A stretch of DNA of 64,000 bases from Melastoma dodecandrum (taxonomy: Eukaryota > Streptophyta > Magnoliopsida > Myrtales > Melastomataceae): positions 3,616,001 through 3,680,000 of the forward strand of contig JARUPY010000533.1 in the NCBI GenBank assembly GCA_029817715.1. Direction: 5' to 3'. A model generated the notes under the pieces. It searched no databases and was not told where the DNA came from. It was given only the letters and a program-made list of their open reading frames with translations. How positions within the stretch are numbered: position 1 is the first letter of the stretch; each line of letters starts with the position of its first letter. The translations under genes and the position numbers were made by a program. Shown piece after piece: positions 11,331 to 21,110 of this stretch.

Positions 11331-12477
11331 AGGTGAGGAGAAAATGATGATGGTGTTATAATTATAAAGGATATATCACATTGTTAAATGATTTGGAGTT
11401 GTTAAAACGAACAATAAAGAAGTGTTCGGGATTGAAAAAGGTACATCCAAGAGTTTTTTGATGGATGCTAATGGTGTGATAGTATTCTTGTACGGAACCG
11501 AGAATGACGTATCCTTCAAAATAGAAGGATGTGTCCTTGGGTGCACTGTAATCACAAAATCAAGAGGGATGCGTCCTCCAAAACAGAAGGACACGTTCGT
11601 GAGTATTCTGTGGACGACAGAATCAAGAAAGACGTGTCCTCCACTTCGTTGCGCAGTAAGTTACAGAACTAAGAAAAATGCGTCCTTAGGAAGGAAAAGA
11701 CGCGTCCTTTAAATCATTGTCATAAAAAGACATGTTATTTGGTTCTTTAACTGGATCATTGTGATGAAGGGTTATAATATCTCATTTTTAATGGCTATGT
11801 AGAGGTTTAGTCGGGGCTTTTCATGAAGTGTTGTAACCCTTTGACTTCAACGGCTATATGGCGGTTTCGTGATGCCGTTTCATGAAGGGTTATGCCTCCT
11901 TGTTTCCAATGGTCATGCAATGGTTTCTAAGACGGAAACACTATTAATACACAATTAATTATTGTGTAGAAGTATGGTAGAACATTCCGAATCTACAGAG
12001 ATAACTCTAAAGTGTCCGAGAACCATTTCTCCTTGAGATTTCTCATCGGAACACTAGGCTTTGCAGGGTCGACGTGTTTATTCTTTCTTCATTACTCCTG
12101 GAGGGATATTTGTATATATTTTCCCATCTGCAACTTGTTAGTGAAGGCAAATAATTCCTTAAAAAGAGTGCACTTTGTGCGATGAAGAGAGAGATCTAAC
12201 TTTGCTTGCGTTCTTGAAGTTTTGTTCGTTGCCATTCATCTTTGAAGCTTTTCTATTGTTCGTGAAGAATTTCCCCAACATATGCAAGAAACTGAAACAA
12301 GGACTCAGTATGATGGAGACAACATGAACACCAGTTGGGATTTATAAGTTAGCTGGACTTTCTTATGATAATGAGTGGGGCTTGTAAACAAATGAGAAGG
12401 CCCAGTTTGTATTCGGTTGGCCATATAAAAGCAAGGCTTGTAACTGTTTCTTGACCGATTTTGTTGAATCAAAGTTC
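11331..12477. other. Spacer between dirigent 1 and 2, possible LTR remnant
   Basis: Absent from the other dirigent spacings. It contains several imperfect copies of a short unit (tgtcctcca / gcgtcctcc) at 11500-11710. A stretch ending at about 12280 in ttccccaaca could be an old LTR end beside the Copia pol fragment that follows. No terminal repeat or target duplication could be confirmed. Confidence 0.4.
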
Positions 12478-12825
12478 ACTATGGCATTCGAGACTCGGAC
12501 ATCTCAATAAGACAAAGCTGAGTGTTGTCTCGAAGAAAGCTAGTCGACGGTCTGCCTAAAGGCCTGAGGATCGAGGAAGGAAGTGTGTGCGAAAGATGCC
12601 AGTATGGAAAAGCTCATAGACTCCTGTTCGAAAACTCGGTATCAAGGAGTAAGGCGCCCTTAGATCAAATTCACAACGATTTTATGGGTACAACTCGAAT
12701 TGCCTAATACTCGGGATGCACTTACATGTGGCTATTTGTGGATGACTATTCACGGTATACATGGGCATATTTCGTGAAAGACAAATTAGAAGTGCTCTCC
12801 AAGTTTCTCGAGTATTAGGCAATTC
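12478..12825 (+). pseudogene. Copia retrotransposon fragment (GAG-pre-integrase and integrase start)
   Basis: Translation gives LWHSRLGHLNKTKLS, then after a frameshift CERCQYGKAHRLLF, and after an in-frame stop VDDYSRYTWAYFVKDK. These are the zinc-binding H/C region and the start of the integrase core of Copia pol. Only about 340 bp remains. It differs from the complete SIRE element in this window, so it comes from another Copia family. It abuts the duplicated dirigent 2 upstream block at about 12838. Confidence 0.8.
12696..12825. repeat. 17-bp perfect inverted repeat around a 95-bp loop
   Basis: cgaattgcctaatactcg (12696-12713) is matched by its reverse complement at 12809-12825. It brackets the VDDYSRYTW part of the Copia fragment and ends next to the dirigent 2 upstream block. 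Confidence 0.85.
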
Positions 12826-12837
12826 TAAAAATGAAGG

Positions 12838-13185
12838 GAGGATGGAGGTTTGTTGCTATTAGGCATAGTATTAGAGCTCCCACAAACCTGCATGGTCCAA
12901 AACTTGCCAAACCCCCCATTTAATTCATTATATACTAACAAGTTTTTTCAGAGTAGCATTACAAATTTCATTATGTACTCTCGAACGGTATGGTTATTTA
13001 TGGTCTATAAAAAAATTGGGCTTCCAAAATCATCTAGTGTAATTAAAGTACTCTCGTATGTTATTGTTCATTTTCAACTTTGTTTGGTAGGCTTTCGTTT
13101 TATTCCGTAGTTCGTGTCTAATCCAAAATCCTATATAAAGCGACGACATTCCTCATCTTTTCCACACAAGAAAACATATTCCAAG
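12838..13185 (+). promoter_or_regulatory. Upstream region of dirigent copy 2
   Basis: Shortened version of the block before copies 1 and 3, from ttaggcatagtattagagctccc to a TATA box cctatataaagcg at about 13131. An internal part, between aattgggcttccaaaatcatc and the TATA region, is deleted relative to copies 1 and 3. Confidence 0.7.
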
Positions 13186-13633
13186 ATGTCCGGCTACAAA
13201 TCCCTTACACTTGCCTTCCATGCCCTCCTCGTGCTCTCCTTCTTCGTGCATGCCTCGGTAGCTGCCACCGGTGGTAACTGCTCCTGTTCTCTGAACCCGA
13301 ACCACCACCATCGTGCTATACATACAGCCCGTCCGGTATATTGGCACGAACACTAACTACACCACCCACTCTGTTGCCAGAATCCAAGGAACTAACTTCG
13401 GGAATGACCAATTCGCCACAATCAATGTATTTGATGACCCCGTTACCATTGCTGCAAGCCCAACCTCGACCTTGATCGGCCGTTCCCGGGGATTCTCCGC
13501 CGTGGCTGATTTGAATGGCAACACACGCTCCATTTTCAAAGATGCCATAGGAACCGCGACCTTCATGGCAATCTCCAGCTCAGGCCCGAACTCTGTCTTG
13601 CAGGTCACTATCAATACCAGGAAGGCCGTCTGA
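13186..13633 (+). pseudogene. Dirigent gene copy 2, frameshifted and internally deleted
   Basis: Starts MSGYKSLTLAFHALLVLSF with an intact signal peptide. Compared with copy 3 it has one extra base near 13300 (gaaccacc against gaccacc), which shifts the frame just after the NCSCSLNP region. Downstream, the correct frame resumes with the FDDPVTIAASPTST and GRSRG motifs. About 40 codons between the GRSRG and NVTLVAI regions (the FQFTGGQYANSS strand and the DGGTNFF motif) are missing. The C-terminal end ITINTRKAV-like is kept. Two independent lesions make it a pseudogene. The SIRE/Copia element is inserted 18 bp after the stop, in its 3' UTR. Confidence 0.9.
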
Positions 13634-13650
13634 AGCATGCCCAGCCTTGA

Positions 13651-13655
13651 ATATG
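13651..13655. repeat. Target site duplication ATATG (left)
   Basis: Identical ATATG flanks the element on both sides (13651-13655 and 24380-24384). Removing the element restores continuity with the 3' UTRs of dirigent copies 1 and 3. Confidence 0.95.
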
Positions 13656-15180
13656 TGTTGGTATAGGATTGCACTAAGAAGGGGGGGTTGAATTAGTGCC
13701 GTAAGAGTTATGACACTTTTTCGCTCACAGAAGCGTGGTTCTGTTAGGTCACAGAGGCTGGATCTGATAAACAGATTCCCAGTTCTGAGACAAGTTATCT
13801 TTTGTGTAAGACACAAAGATTTATAGTGGTTCGGCAAACAATGCCTACGTCCACTCTCCCAGCTCTCACCCAAGCAGGGCGTATTCACTATGATTGGAAT
13901 GTGGGATTTTACAGATGCACACTTCTGCCAGAAATGTGACTAACAAATTGCACGTTATCACGTGTCTAACACAACCCGCACGCAACGTGTCTGACTCCGG
14001 CTCCTCACTGAGCCCAACGTGGCTTGACGGCTACCACCTGCCCAACGAGGCTTAACGGCTACCTCCTGCCCAACGTGGCTTAACGGCTACCACCTGCCCA
14101 AACGTGGCTTGACGGCTACCACCTGCCCAAACGTGGCTTGACGGCTACCACCTGCCCAAACGTGGCTTGACGGCTACCACCTGCCCTTGCACACAACCTG
14201 TGTGACTAACAACCTGCACGAGACAAGATTAGCAACTACAGCACAAACTCTCTGCAGTTACAGAAGACGCTCTCTGTCAGCGGTGATCGGCTCGGTGAAT
14301 GCACGGCGGACGCTCTCAGCTTTTGCAACGGTGAAGGCACAAGGATTCTAGTAAGCTTTTTGGTAGAACGGCGACTTGGAATCGTTGCTTCACACTTGCA
14401 CTTAAGCTTGTCCGTAGAACGAAGTTTCCCAATCAATCCCAACGGCTAGTTGATTCACTTGCCATATTCTCCATGATTTAATCCTGTGGGAAAACTTCCA
14501 AAAGCATAAAGCATTACCCTTAGTTACGTTAGATAATAATTAAACAAAGTGATCGCTCAATAAGAGATAACGACTTCTGCTCAGAAGCTGTTTGCTGCGA
14601 CAGCAGAACCAGCACTCTTTCTCATACGAATTTGGCATTGGGATTATAAGTTTCCATAATATGAAAACATTCCCTTCGTAGAATTATTCTCACCATATAG
14701 GGAGATCATAACCTGATAAGGTCATTGCCAAATTACGTAAACATAAGATCACGTTAGTTAAGGAAATAAATATTTCCAAATAACTTAAGGTCCAAAGATG
14801 AACCTAGACGTGATCCTGTGTGAGATAAATATCTCACGTGCTCGCATATAGGACAATCTCCAAGAAGGAAATCGTCACTCACAGAAATACCATTCTGTAA
14901 ACCATAGCAAGTACTCCAGCAAGGAGAGTTATAGCAACTGTGACACAGATGCTCATCTCTGTAACAGAGATAGTGGATTCGATAGTAGATCTTATCCTCA
15001 GAACTCCATTTCTGATGGCTAGATCGTTTCCCCTGTTGAAGTACTCCACGTAACTCTTTTACGTATTGCACGAATGACAGAGACCAGCTTCTACACCCGA
15101 AGACCTGTTCTTCTGTACACTTAAATAACACATTAGCAATACATAACCTTTGTCATCATCAAAACCAGATTATATCAACA
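13656..15180 (-). repeat. 3' LTR of the SIRE/Copia element (1525 bp)
   Basis: Starts TGTTGATATAATCTGG in element sense and ends CCTATACCAACA. It contains a minisatellite around 14010-14190 with units of about 29 bp (cccaaacgtggcttgacgg...). This LTR has three perfect copies of the unit where the other LTR has two, which explains the 29-bp length difference. Confidence 0.97.
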
Positions 15181-15194
15181 ATCTCCCCCTTTTT
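15181..15194 (-). promoter_or_regulatory. Polypurine tract for plus-strand priming
   Basis: In element sense AAAAAGGGGGAGAT lies directly before the 3' LTR, the standard position of the polypurine tract. Confidence 0.9.
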
Positions 15195-16002
15195 GATGAT
15201 GTCAAAACCATGCTCATCTGGAGAGTAATGATTAAAGAGTTTTAATGGTATTACAGATTTCCTTATTGCGAGATGGTTGATACAGAAGCTACTTACTGTA
15301 GTAACTCCCCCTGAATCTAAGCGGATTAATTTCGATCGAAATTATTGCTTGCTCAGATCAGTGATCGAGATTAGTTAATGTTCATTAACCAAATCGATTA
15401 GAGCATTTATATGATTTGATCAAATCAGCGCTCGTAATTGCAATACCATGCATTATAGACAGAAGTACTATTCTGTCATGGCTCCCCCTGAACAGGTGAG
15501 TAGTTCTATGATGACCCTTTTTAATCAGAGCTCAGAACGTCACACAGAAGTGATACTCTGACCAGAGTATAAGCAGAGAAAGTTCTCTGACTCCCCCTGA
15601 GTTTAAGCAGTTCTGCTCAAACCCAAGTTGATCTCAACCAGAAGCATCGTTCTGGCGAGGAATTTCTCAAAGCAGAAAATAATTCTACTGAGACCTGCAT
15701 TACACTGAGGAAATCTCCTCAGCGTCTTCATGACCTGCAAACAGAGAAACACAGAACACAAAGAAAAATGCAGAGACTGTTCCTAAGTCTCACAGAACAC
15801 CTGTCCTAAAAACTAAAAAAAATTCTCCAGGGAGCTAGCTACTTCTCCCCCTTTTTGCATCATCAAAGAAGTCATATATCAAAAAGATATGTCATGAAAC
15901 AAGTTTCAAATCACAAACATGCAGGAATTTCAAAAGAGTGAGTTTTAAAACAACAGATCCAGAGTTTATCAGTTTTCAGAAGCCGGATTCTGAAAGGATT
16001 GG
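15195..16002 (-). repeat. Noncoding 3' region with repeated polypurine motifs
   Basis: The plus-strand motif ctccccctga (TCAGGGGGAG in element sense) occurs at 15305-15314, 15482-15491 and 15591-15600. A further run, tctccccctttttgca, lies at about 15844. Between them are short AGAA/CTCTG-rich segments. Multiple PPT-like motifs upstream of the 3' LTR are known in SIRE relatives. Confidence 0.8.
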
Positions 16003-17694
16003 TCAGTCACTTTCTTCTGCAGAAGGAGAGGAGGATGCATCATCCTTGCCCTTGATATATGCCGCGAGATCAGCAAGATCTACAAGCAGCTTCATAATCA
16101 GGGTCTTAATCTCCTTTTGCTGAGCAATGCACTTATCCAATTTGCGTGACTCTTTCGGATTAGCAGAAGTGGACGCCTCAGAAGTATGCTTCTGTTTGGT
16201 ATCAATCTTCTTCTGCTTGCTGGTGTCAGCCCGAGTCTTACGCTTGGAAGGTGCAGCAACTCTTTTCTCTTTGGAGGATGGCTCCTCCTTGCTCCTCTTT
16301 GGAACCCATTCTGACCCTGTAAAAACAAACCCCATATGATCAAGTGTCGTACCGTCAAAAGGCTCGACATGGATGGTGTCCTGATTACTCTTGGGAGTTA
16401 TATCACAAGAGTAAGTCTGCAGGAGCTTCATGATGATATGGCCATAGGGTAGTCCTCTATCAGGCAGAGTTGCACATCTCTCCATGTGCTCAAAGACGAT
16501 CGATCCAAGATTGACAGGAAGTCCCTCCAGCAGATGCACCATCATGGTGGCGTCCTTCGTGATGATACTGTCTGTGCTCCCAGTCCGGGGGTAGAGGCAG
16601 TACATAACAGCACGGTGGAGGATGCGCAGTTCTAGAGGCAGCTTCGTGCTCTCCAGGTATACGCTGGACTTTGTTGGCCTTTCGGCCCCTGTTATCCTGC
16701 GATACGCCGATGATTTGGATATCTCCATGGGCTGGAGCTGAGAGTGGTATCTTGCACTGAACGCCCTGCATACATCAAGTAGAGAGAAAACATAGGTGTT
16801 CTCCTCTATTACCACCTTTATGTACTTGATCATCTTGTTCACCATGTGAAAGGTGATGTGGCTGTAGAATTCTCTAACCAAGGAGGCAGAGACAGGGCTT
16901 CTGTGCTCACAGAAGTTAACCAGAGAGAGCTCACGGAAAAGAGTTTCTAATCGCCCAAGAGAGTGCTCAGAGAAGAAGCTGAATCTGATGAATCGGCAGG
17001 GTACGATTTTCCTATCCTCAAGATCTCTAGCAGGAGACTCAGAAGAATCTAACACAGCCTGAATTTCCTCAGCAGAAACGATCTCCCCAATTTCAGGAGT
17101 AAAGGTCAGAGGAGTACCTCTTCGCTTTTTGTTCTCCTTCTGCGGTTCCGCAGATGGGCGTTTCTGTGCCTTTCCTTTCTCCTGTGCCGCGACCGCAGGA
17201 GGGTTCACAGCCTGTTCCTTAGCATTAGATGAAGTTGGGGCCAACTTCTGCTTTGGAAGAGGAAGAGGAGGTGGCAGAATCTCAATATAGGGCAATATAG
17301 CCAGAGATGGAGACTCTAGAGGAGGGCTTACGCGCTGAGGTATAGGGACCTCTTTCTCAGCTTGTCCTTGTGGAGAAATCACCATTTCCTCAATTTCTGG
17401 CTCAGAAATTTTTGCTGCAGGAGGGTCCTCCTTAGCAGGTACAGGAGGGTCCTCCTTTGTGGATGGCTGGATGACTTCTTGCTCTGCATTCAGAGCTTTG
17501 GAACTCTCGGGGGGAGAGTGCTGGGACACGGATTTCGTATCCTTCGATGAGAGACTTGCGTTCTCAGAGTCGCTCCCCTGTAATGAAGACTGGGTCTCCT
17601 GAGAGTCCCGATCGGACAGAGACTCAGTGCTGAGTCTAGCAGAGCGCCTTACTTTGGCTTTGGCAGCGCGCATTCTCTTGATTCTTGGTGCCAT
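16003..17694 (-). CDS. SIRE third ORF (env-like position), 'putative plant transposon protein' type
   Basis: Intact 563-aa ORF on the pol strand, between pol and the 3' LTR. The start ATG at 17694 gives MAPRIKRMRAAKAKVRRSAR, a very basic beginning. Residues about 30-200 are Ser/Pro/Glu-rich and probably disordered, with repeats of KEDPP. A folded region at about 235-430 (RFSFFSEHSLGRLETLF... AFSARYHSQL... GLPYGHIIMKLL) resembles the domain annotated in databases as 'putative plant transposon protein'. The C-terminal part is Lys/Ser-rich with a possible short helix near KEIKTLIMKLLVDLADLAAY. No signal peptide, membrane segment or glycoprotein feature is visible, so an envelope role is not supported by sequence. 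Function is unknown. Confidence 0.8.
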   Translation of the reverse strand: MAPRIKRMRAAKAKVRRSARLSTESLSDRDSQETQSSLQGSDSENASLSSKDTKSVSQHSPPESSKALNAEQEVIQPSTKEDPPVPAKEDPPAAKISEPEIEEMVISPQGQAEKEVPIPQRVSPPLESPSLAILPYIEILPPPLPLPKQKLAPTSSNAKEQAVNPPAVAAQEKGKAQKRPSAEPQKENKKRRGTPLTFTPEIGEIVSAEEIQAVLDSSESPARDLEDRKIVPCRFIRFSFFSEHSLGRLETLFRELSLVNFCEHRSPVSASLVREFYSHITFHMVNKMIKYIKVVIEENTYVFSLLDVCRAFSARYHSQLQPMEISKSSAYRRITGAERPTKSSVYLESTKLPLELRILHRAVMYCLYPRTGSTDSIITKDATMMVHLLEGLPVNLGSIVFEHMERCATLPDRGLPYGHIIMKLLQTYSCDITPKSNQDTIHVEPFDGTTLDHMGFVFTGSEWVPKRSKEEPSSKEKRVAAPSKRKTRADTSKQKKIDTKQKHTSEASTSANPKESRKLDKCIAQQKEIKTLIMKLLVDLADLAAYIKGKDDASSSPSAEESD

Positions 17695-17976
17695 GAGGAC
17701 AGAAGGAAGCAAAGAAGAGAAGTTAGGGTTTGGAAGAAATGACGAAGAAGGATCGGAGGAAAAACGTGGGGAGAGAAAAATGGGTTTCTGAGATGGAGGG
17801 AAGACGTGTGTGTGTGTGCAAAGATACTTTGAAAGGGAGAAAATAAATAAGAAAAGATTTTGGCAGGGAAATCTTAAAATTTTTAAAACAGGAAATAATA
17901 AAATTGGAAATAATTTTTGAAAATCATATCTTTCACCAAATCAAAAATGCACACGATAAGGATCAATCAGATCCAT

Positions 17977-20900
17977 TTAGAGGGGATAACAAATCCCTAA
18001 TTCCATTCGCAATTTTGAGAACTTCTCAAAATTTAATGGTTTTGTGAAGATATCACAGAGCTGTGTTTCTGTGCTCACATATTCCACAGCAATAGAACCA
18101 TTTTGGACATGATCTCGAATGAAATGATGTCTTAGTTCTATATGTTTAGACCTTGAATGCTGAACAGGATTCTTGGTCAGATTTATGGCACTGGTGTTAT
18201 CACACCGTATTGGAATATTGTCAAACTTGAAACCGTAGTCCTCAAGTTGTTGACGCATCCATAGAAGCTGTGCACAGCAGCTTGCTGCTGCAACATATTC
18301 TGCCTCTGCTGTTGATAATGCAACAGAAGCTTGCTTCTTTGAGTGCCAGGATATGAGCATATCTCCAAGCAATTGGCATGTTCCAGAAGTACTCTTCCGA
18401 TCGATTTTGCAGCCAGCAAAGTCTGCGTCGGAGTACCCTATAAGATCAAATAATGATCTCTTGGAATACCAAAGCCCTAGATTTGTAGTCCCAGAAAGAT
18501 ATCGAAATATCCTTTTAACATGTGTTAAATGGGACTCCTTTGGTGCTGATTGGTATCTAGCACAAAGGCAGACGCTGAACAGAATGTCAGGCCTGGAAGC
18601 TGTAAGGTACAATAAGGACCCTATCATACTTCTGTAGAGGCTAGGATCTGCATCCTTTCCTGATTCGTCTTTCTCCACAATAGCGTTTGTGCTCATGGGA
18701 GTAGACAAGTGTTTTGAGTTGGTCAACTCATATTTCTTCAGAAGTTGTTTAGTGTACTTTTCCTGATGGATGAAAGTACCTTCTGAAGTTTGGCGAATCT
18801 GTAAGCCCAGAAAGAATGTTAATTCTCCCACCATGCTCATTTCAAATTCACCCTTCATGAGTTCTGCGAACTCATTACATAAGGTATTGTTCGTAGATCC
18901 GAAGATGATGTCATCTACGTAGATCTGAACAATCAGAAGCTCGGTTCCGTGCTTCTTTAGGAAAAGAGTTGTGTCAACCTTTCCCTTTCTATAGCCCTTT
19001 TCAATAAGAAATTGGCTCAGCCTTTCATACCAAGCTCTGGGAGCTTGTTTCAAGCCATATAAAGCTTTATCAAGCTTATAAACATGATCATGTTTCTTAG
19101 GATCCTCAAATCCCGGAGGTTGGTCTACGTAGACTTCCTCCTTGATCTCACCATTCAGGAAGGCGCTTTTCACGTCCATCTGAAATAGTTTGAAATCATT
19201 AAAACACGCATAAGCTAACAGAAGTCTGATAGCTTCTAGGCGCGCCACAGGAGCGTAAGTCTCATCATAGTCAATCCCTTCTGATTGAGAGTACCCTTTG
19301 GCCACGAGTCTGGCCTTGTTCCTGACCACAGAGCCTGATTCATCAAGCTTATTGCGGAAGACCCACTTGGTTCCAACAACAGAACGATCCTTTGGTCTCT
19401 GAACAAGCGTCCAGACCTTGTTTCGTTCGAATTGATTGAGCTCTTCTTGCATGGCAATGATCCAATTAGGATCTGCAAGAGCTTCATCAATGCTTGTTGG
19501 TTCCTTTTGCGAGAGGAACGCAGAATGTTCACAGAAGAGATTCACAGAACGTCTCGTCTGTATTCCTTTCTGTACATCCCCAATGACTTGCTCCATGGGG
19601 TGTCTTTTCTTGTACAGAGTGGGCACTCTGTCCAAGAGATTCTTATCAGAATCATTATCCTCTGAGGGGCCCTCAGAGTTTGCATCCTGTCCAATGACGG
19701 ACTGGACTTGTACAGAATTAGTCTTAAGAGGGACAGCGCTCTCTTTCTGTACTTCAGCAGCAGGCAGCTGCGTACTTAGCCTATCAGATAAGACAGATTC
19801 CTCTGTGTATTGAGAGTCATTAATGATGATATTAATAGATTCCTCAACAACAAGAGTTCTTTTGTTGAAAACTCGATAAGCTTTGCTTGATTCAGAATAG
19901 CCAAGGAAAACTCCTTCATCTGATCTAGCATCGAATTTACCAACATTGTCCTTAGGAAGTCTTAGTATGTAACAAGGACTTCCAAAGGGATGGAAATATG
20001 AGATGTTAGGGACTTTGCCCTTGTACAACTCATAAGGAGTTTTGTCAAGTGTCTTTCGTGCAAGTACACGGTTAGACACATAACATGCTGTGTTAATTGC
20101 CTCAGCCCACAAATTCTGTGGAACCTTGCTTTCACACATCATCGTTCTGGCCATATCAAGAAGAGTTCGATTCATTCTCTCAGCAACTCCATTCTGTTGT
20201 GGAGTATAAGGAGCAGAGAATGTGTGTTCTATGCCATTCATGTCACAGAAGGACTTGAACTCATGGTTTACAAATTCTGTACCATGGTCAGTTCTTAAGC
20301 TTTTGAGAGAGGCTCCTCTCTCATTTTGCAGCTTTGTGACAAGGCTTTTGAACGCACCGAATGCATCACTCTTATGAGCCAAGAACCTTACCCAAGAATA
20401 TCTTGAGTAATCGTCCACAACCACCATAGCATAGCGTCTGAGGCCCAGACTCTGTGTTCTGGTGGGACCAAACAGGTCCATGTGGAGAAGTTCAAGTGGT
20501 TTTGAGGTGGAAATATAACCTTTGCTTTTAAAAGAAGCTTTGGTTTGTTTTCCCAAAGAACAAGCTTCACAGAAGCTGTTCTCTTCAAAAGAGAGCTTCG
20601 GTAAACCTCGTACCAGCTTCCTTTTGGCAATCTTAGACAATAATTGGAAATTGATGTGTCCCAATTTCCTATGCCAAAGATTTGTTTCATCCTTGTAAGA
20701 AACAAGGCATTTCTCAGAAGACAAGAGGTTGTCTTGAGAAACGATGTAGACGTTCTTTCTTCGTTCAGCAACGAAACAGACGGATCCGTCTGTGGATCCA
20801 GAACATCCTTCTGCGTTAAAGGTTATTTGATAACCCTTATCACAGAGTTGGCTCACACTTAATAGACTATGTTTTAATCCTGCAACAAGCAGAACATCGT

Positions 20901-21087
20901 CTATTTGCATTGTTTGTGAACTACCGATAGTTCCAATGCCTTTGATGTAGCCTTTGCTATCATCGCCAAATGTCACAGAACCACCGTTCTGTAACTTCAA
21001 ACTTGAAAACTTAGAAGGATCCCCGGTCATGTGGCGTGAGCACCCACTGTCCAGGTACCACTCATCCTTCCTGGCTTTAGTTTTCAA
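17977..21087 (-). CDS. SIRE/Copia pol polyprotein (protease, integrase, RT, RNase H)
   Basis: 1036 codons, intact. Order: aspartic protease with DSG (residues 13-15), GAG-pre-integrase LWHRKLGH (about 137) and CEAC, and integrase core with MDLFGP Asp (about 204), TDHGTEF (Asp about 267) and [11 protein letters not shown] with the Glu. Next comes a variable Ser/Asp-rich linker (about 415-500), then reverse transcriptase with the catalytic YVDD (about 724-727), and RNase H with [11 protein letters not shown] near 930. All key acidic residues are present. The ORF opens at a TTG, not an ATG, and sits in another frame than gag, so it must be made by recoding or from a spliced or re-initiated RNA. 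It replicates the element by reverse transcription in virus-like particles and integrates the cDNA. Confidence 0.96.
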   Translation of the reverse strand: MKTKARKDEWYLDSGCSRHMTGDPSKFSSLKLQNGGSVTFGDDSKGYIKGIGTIGSSQTMQIDDVLLVAGLKHSLLSVSQLCDKGYQITFNAEGCSGSTDGSVCFVAERRKNVYIVSQDNLLSSEKCLVSYKDETNLWHRKLGHINFQLLSKIAKRKLVRGLPKLSFEENSFCEACSLGKQTKASFKSKGYISTSKPLELLHMDLFGPTRTQSLGLRRYAMVVVDDYSRYSWVRFLAHKSDAFGAFKSLVTKLQNERGASLKSLRTDHGTEFVNHEFKSFCDMNGIEHTFSAPYTPQQNGVAERMNRTLLDMARTMMCESKVPQNLWAEAINTACYVSNRVLARKTLDKTPYELYKGKVPNISYFHPFGSPCYILRLPKDNVGKFDARSDEGVFLGYSESSKAYRVFNKRTLVVEESINIIINDSQYTEESVLSDRLSTQLPAAEVQKESAVPLKTNSVQVQSVIGQDANSEGPSEDNDSDKNLLDRVPTLYKKRHPMEQVIGDVQKGIQTRRSVNLFCEHSAFLSQKEPTSIDEALADPNWIIAMQEELNQFERNKVWTLVQRPKDRSVVGTKWVFRNKLDESGSVVRNKARLVAKGYSQSEGIDYDETYAPVARLEAIRLLLAYACFNDFKLFQMDVKSAFLNGEIKEEVYVDQPPGFEDPKKHDHVYKLDKALYGLKQAPRAWYERLSQFLIEKGYRKGKVDTTLFLKKHGTELLIVQIYVDDIIFGSTNNTLCNEFAELMKGEFEMSMVGELTFFLGLQIRQTSEGTFIHQEKYTKQLLKKYELTNSKHLSTPMSTNAIVEKDESGKDADPSLYRSMIGSLLYLTASRPDILFSVCLCARYQSAPKESHLTHVKRIFRYLSGTTNLGLWYSKRSLFDLIGYSDADFAGCKIDRKSTSGTCQLLGDMLISWHSKKQASVALSTAEAEYVAAASCCAQLLWMRQQLEDYGFKFDNIPIRCDNTSAINLTKNPVQHSRSKHIELRHHFIRDHVQNGSIAVEYVSTETQLCDIFTKPLNFEKFSKLRMELGICYPL

Positions 21088-21110
21088 GTGTACCTGCGAT
21101 TAAGAACAAG

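Noticed and set aside
14010..14200. CRISPR-like regular repeats
   Set aside because: These are head-to-tail 29-bp minisatellite units without unique spacers, inside a plant LTR.
16003..17694. Viral-type envelope glycoprotein
   Set aside because: Only the position is env-like. No signal peptide, transmembrane segment or fusion motif is visible.
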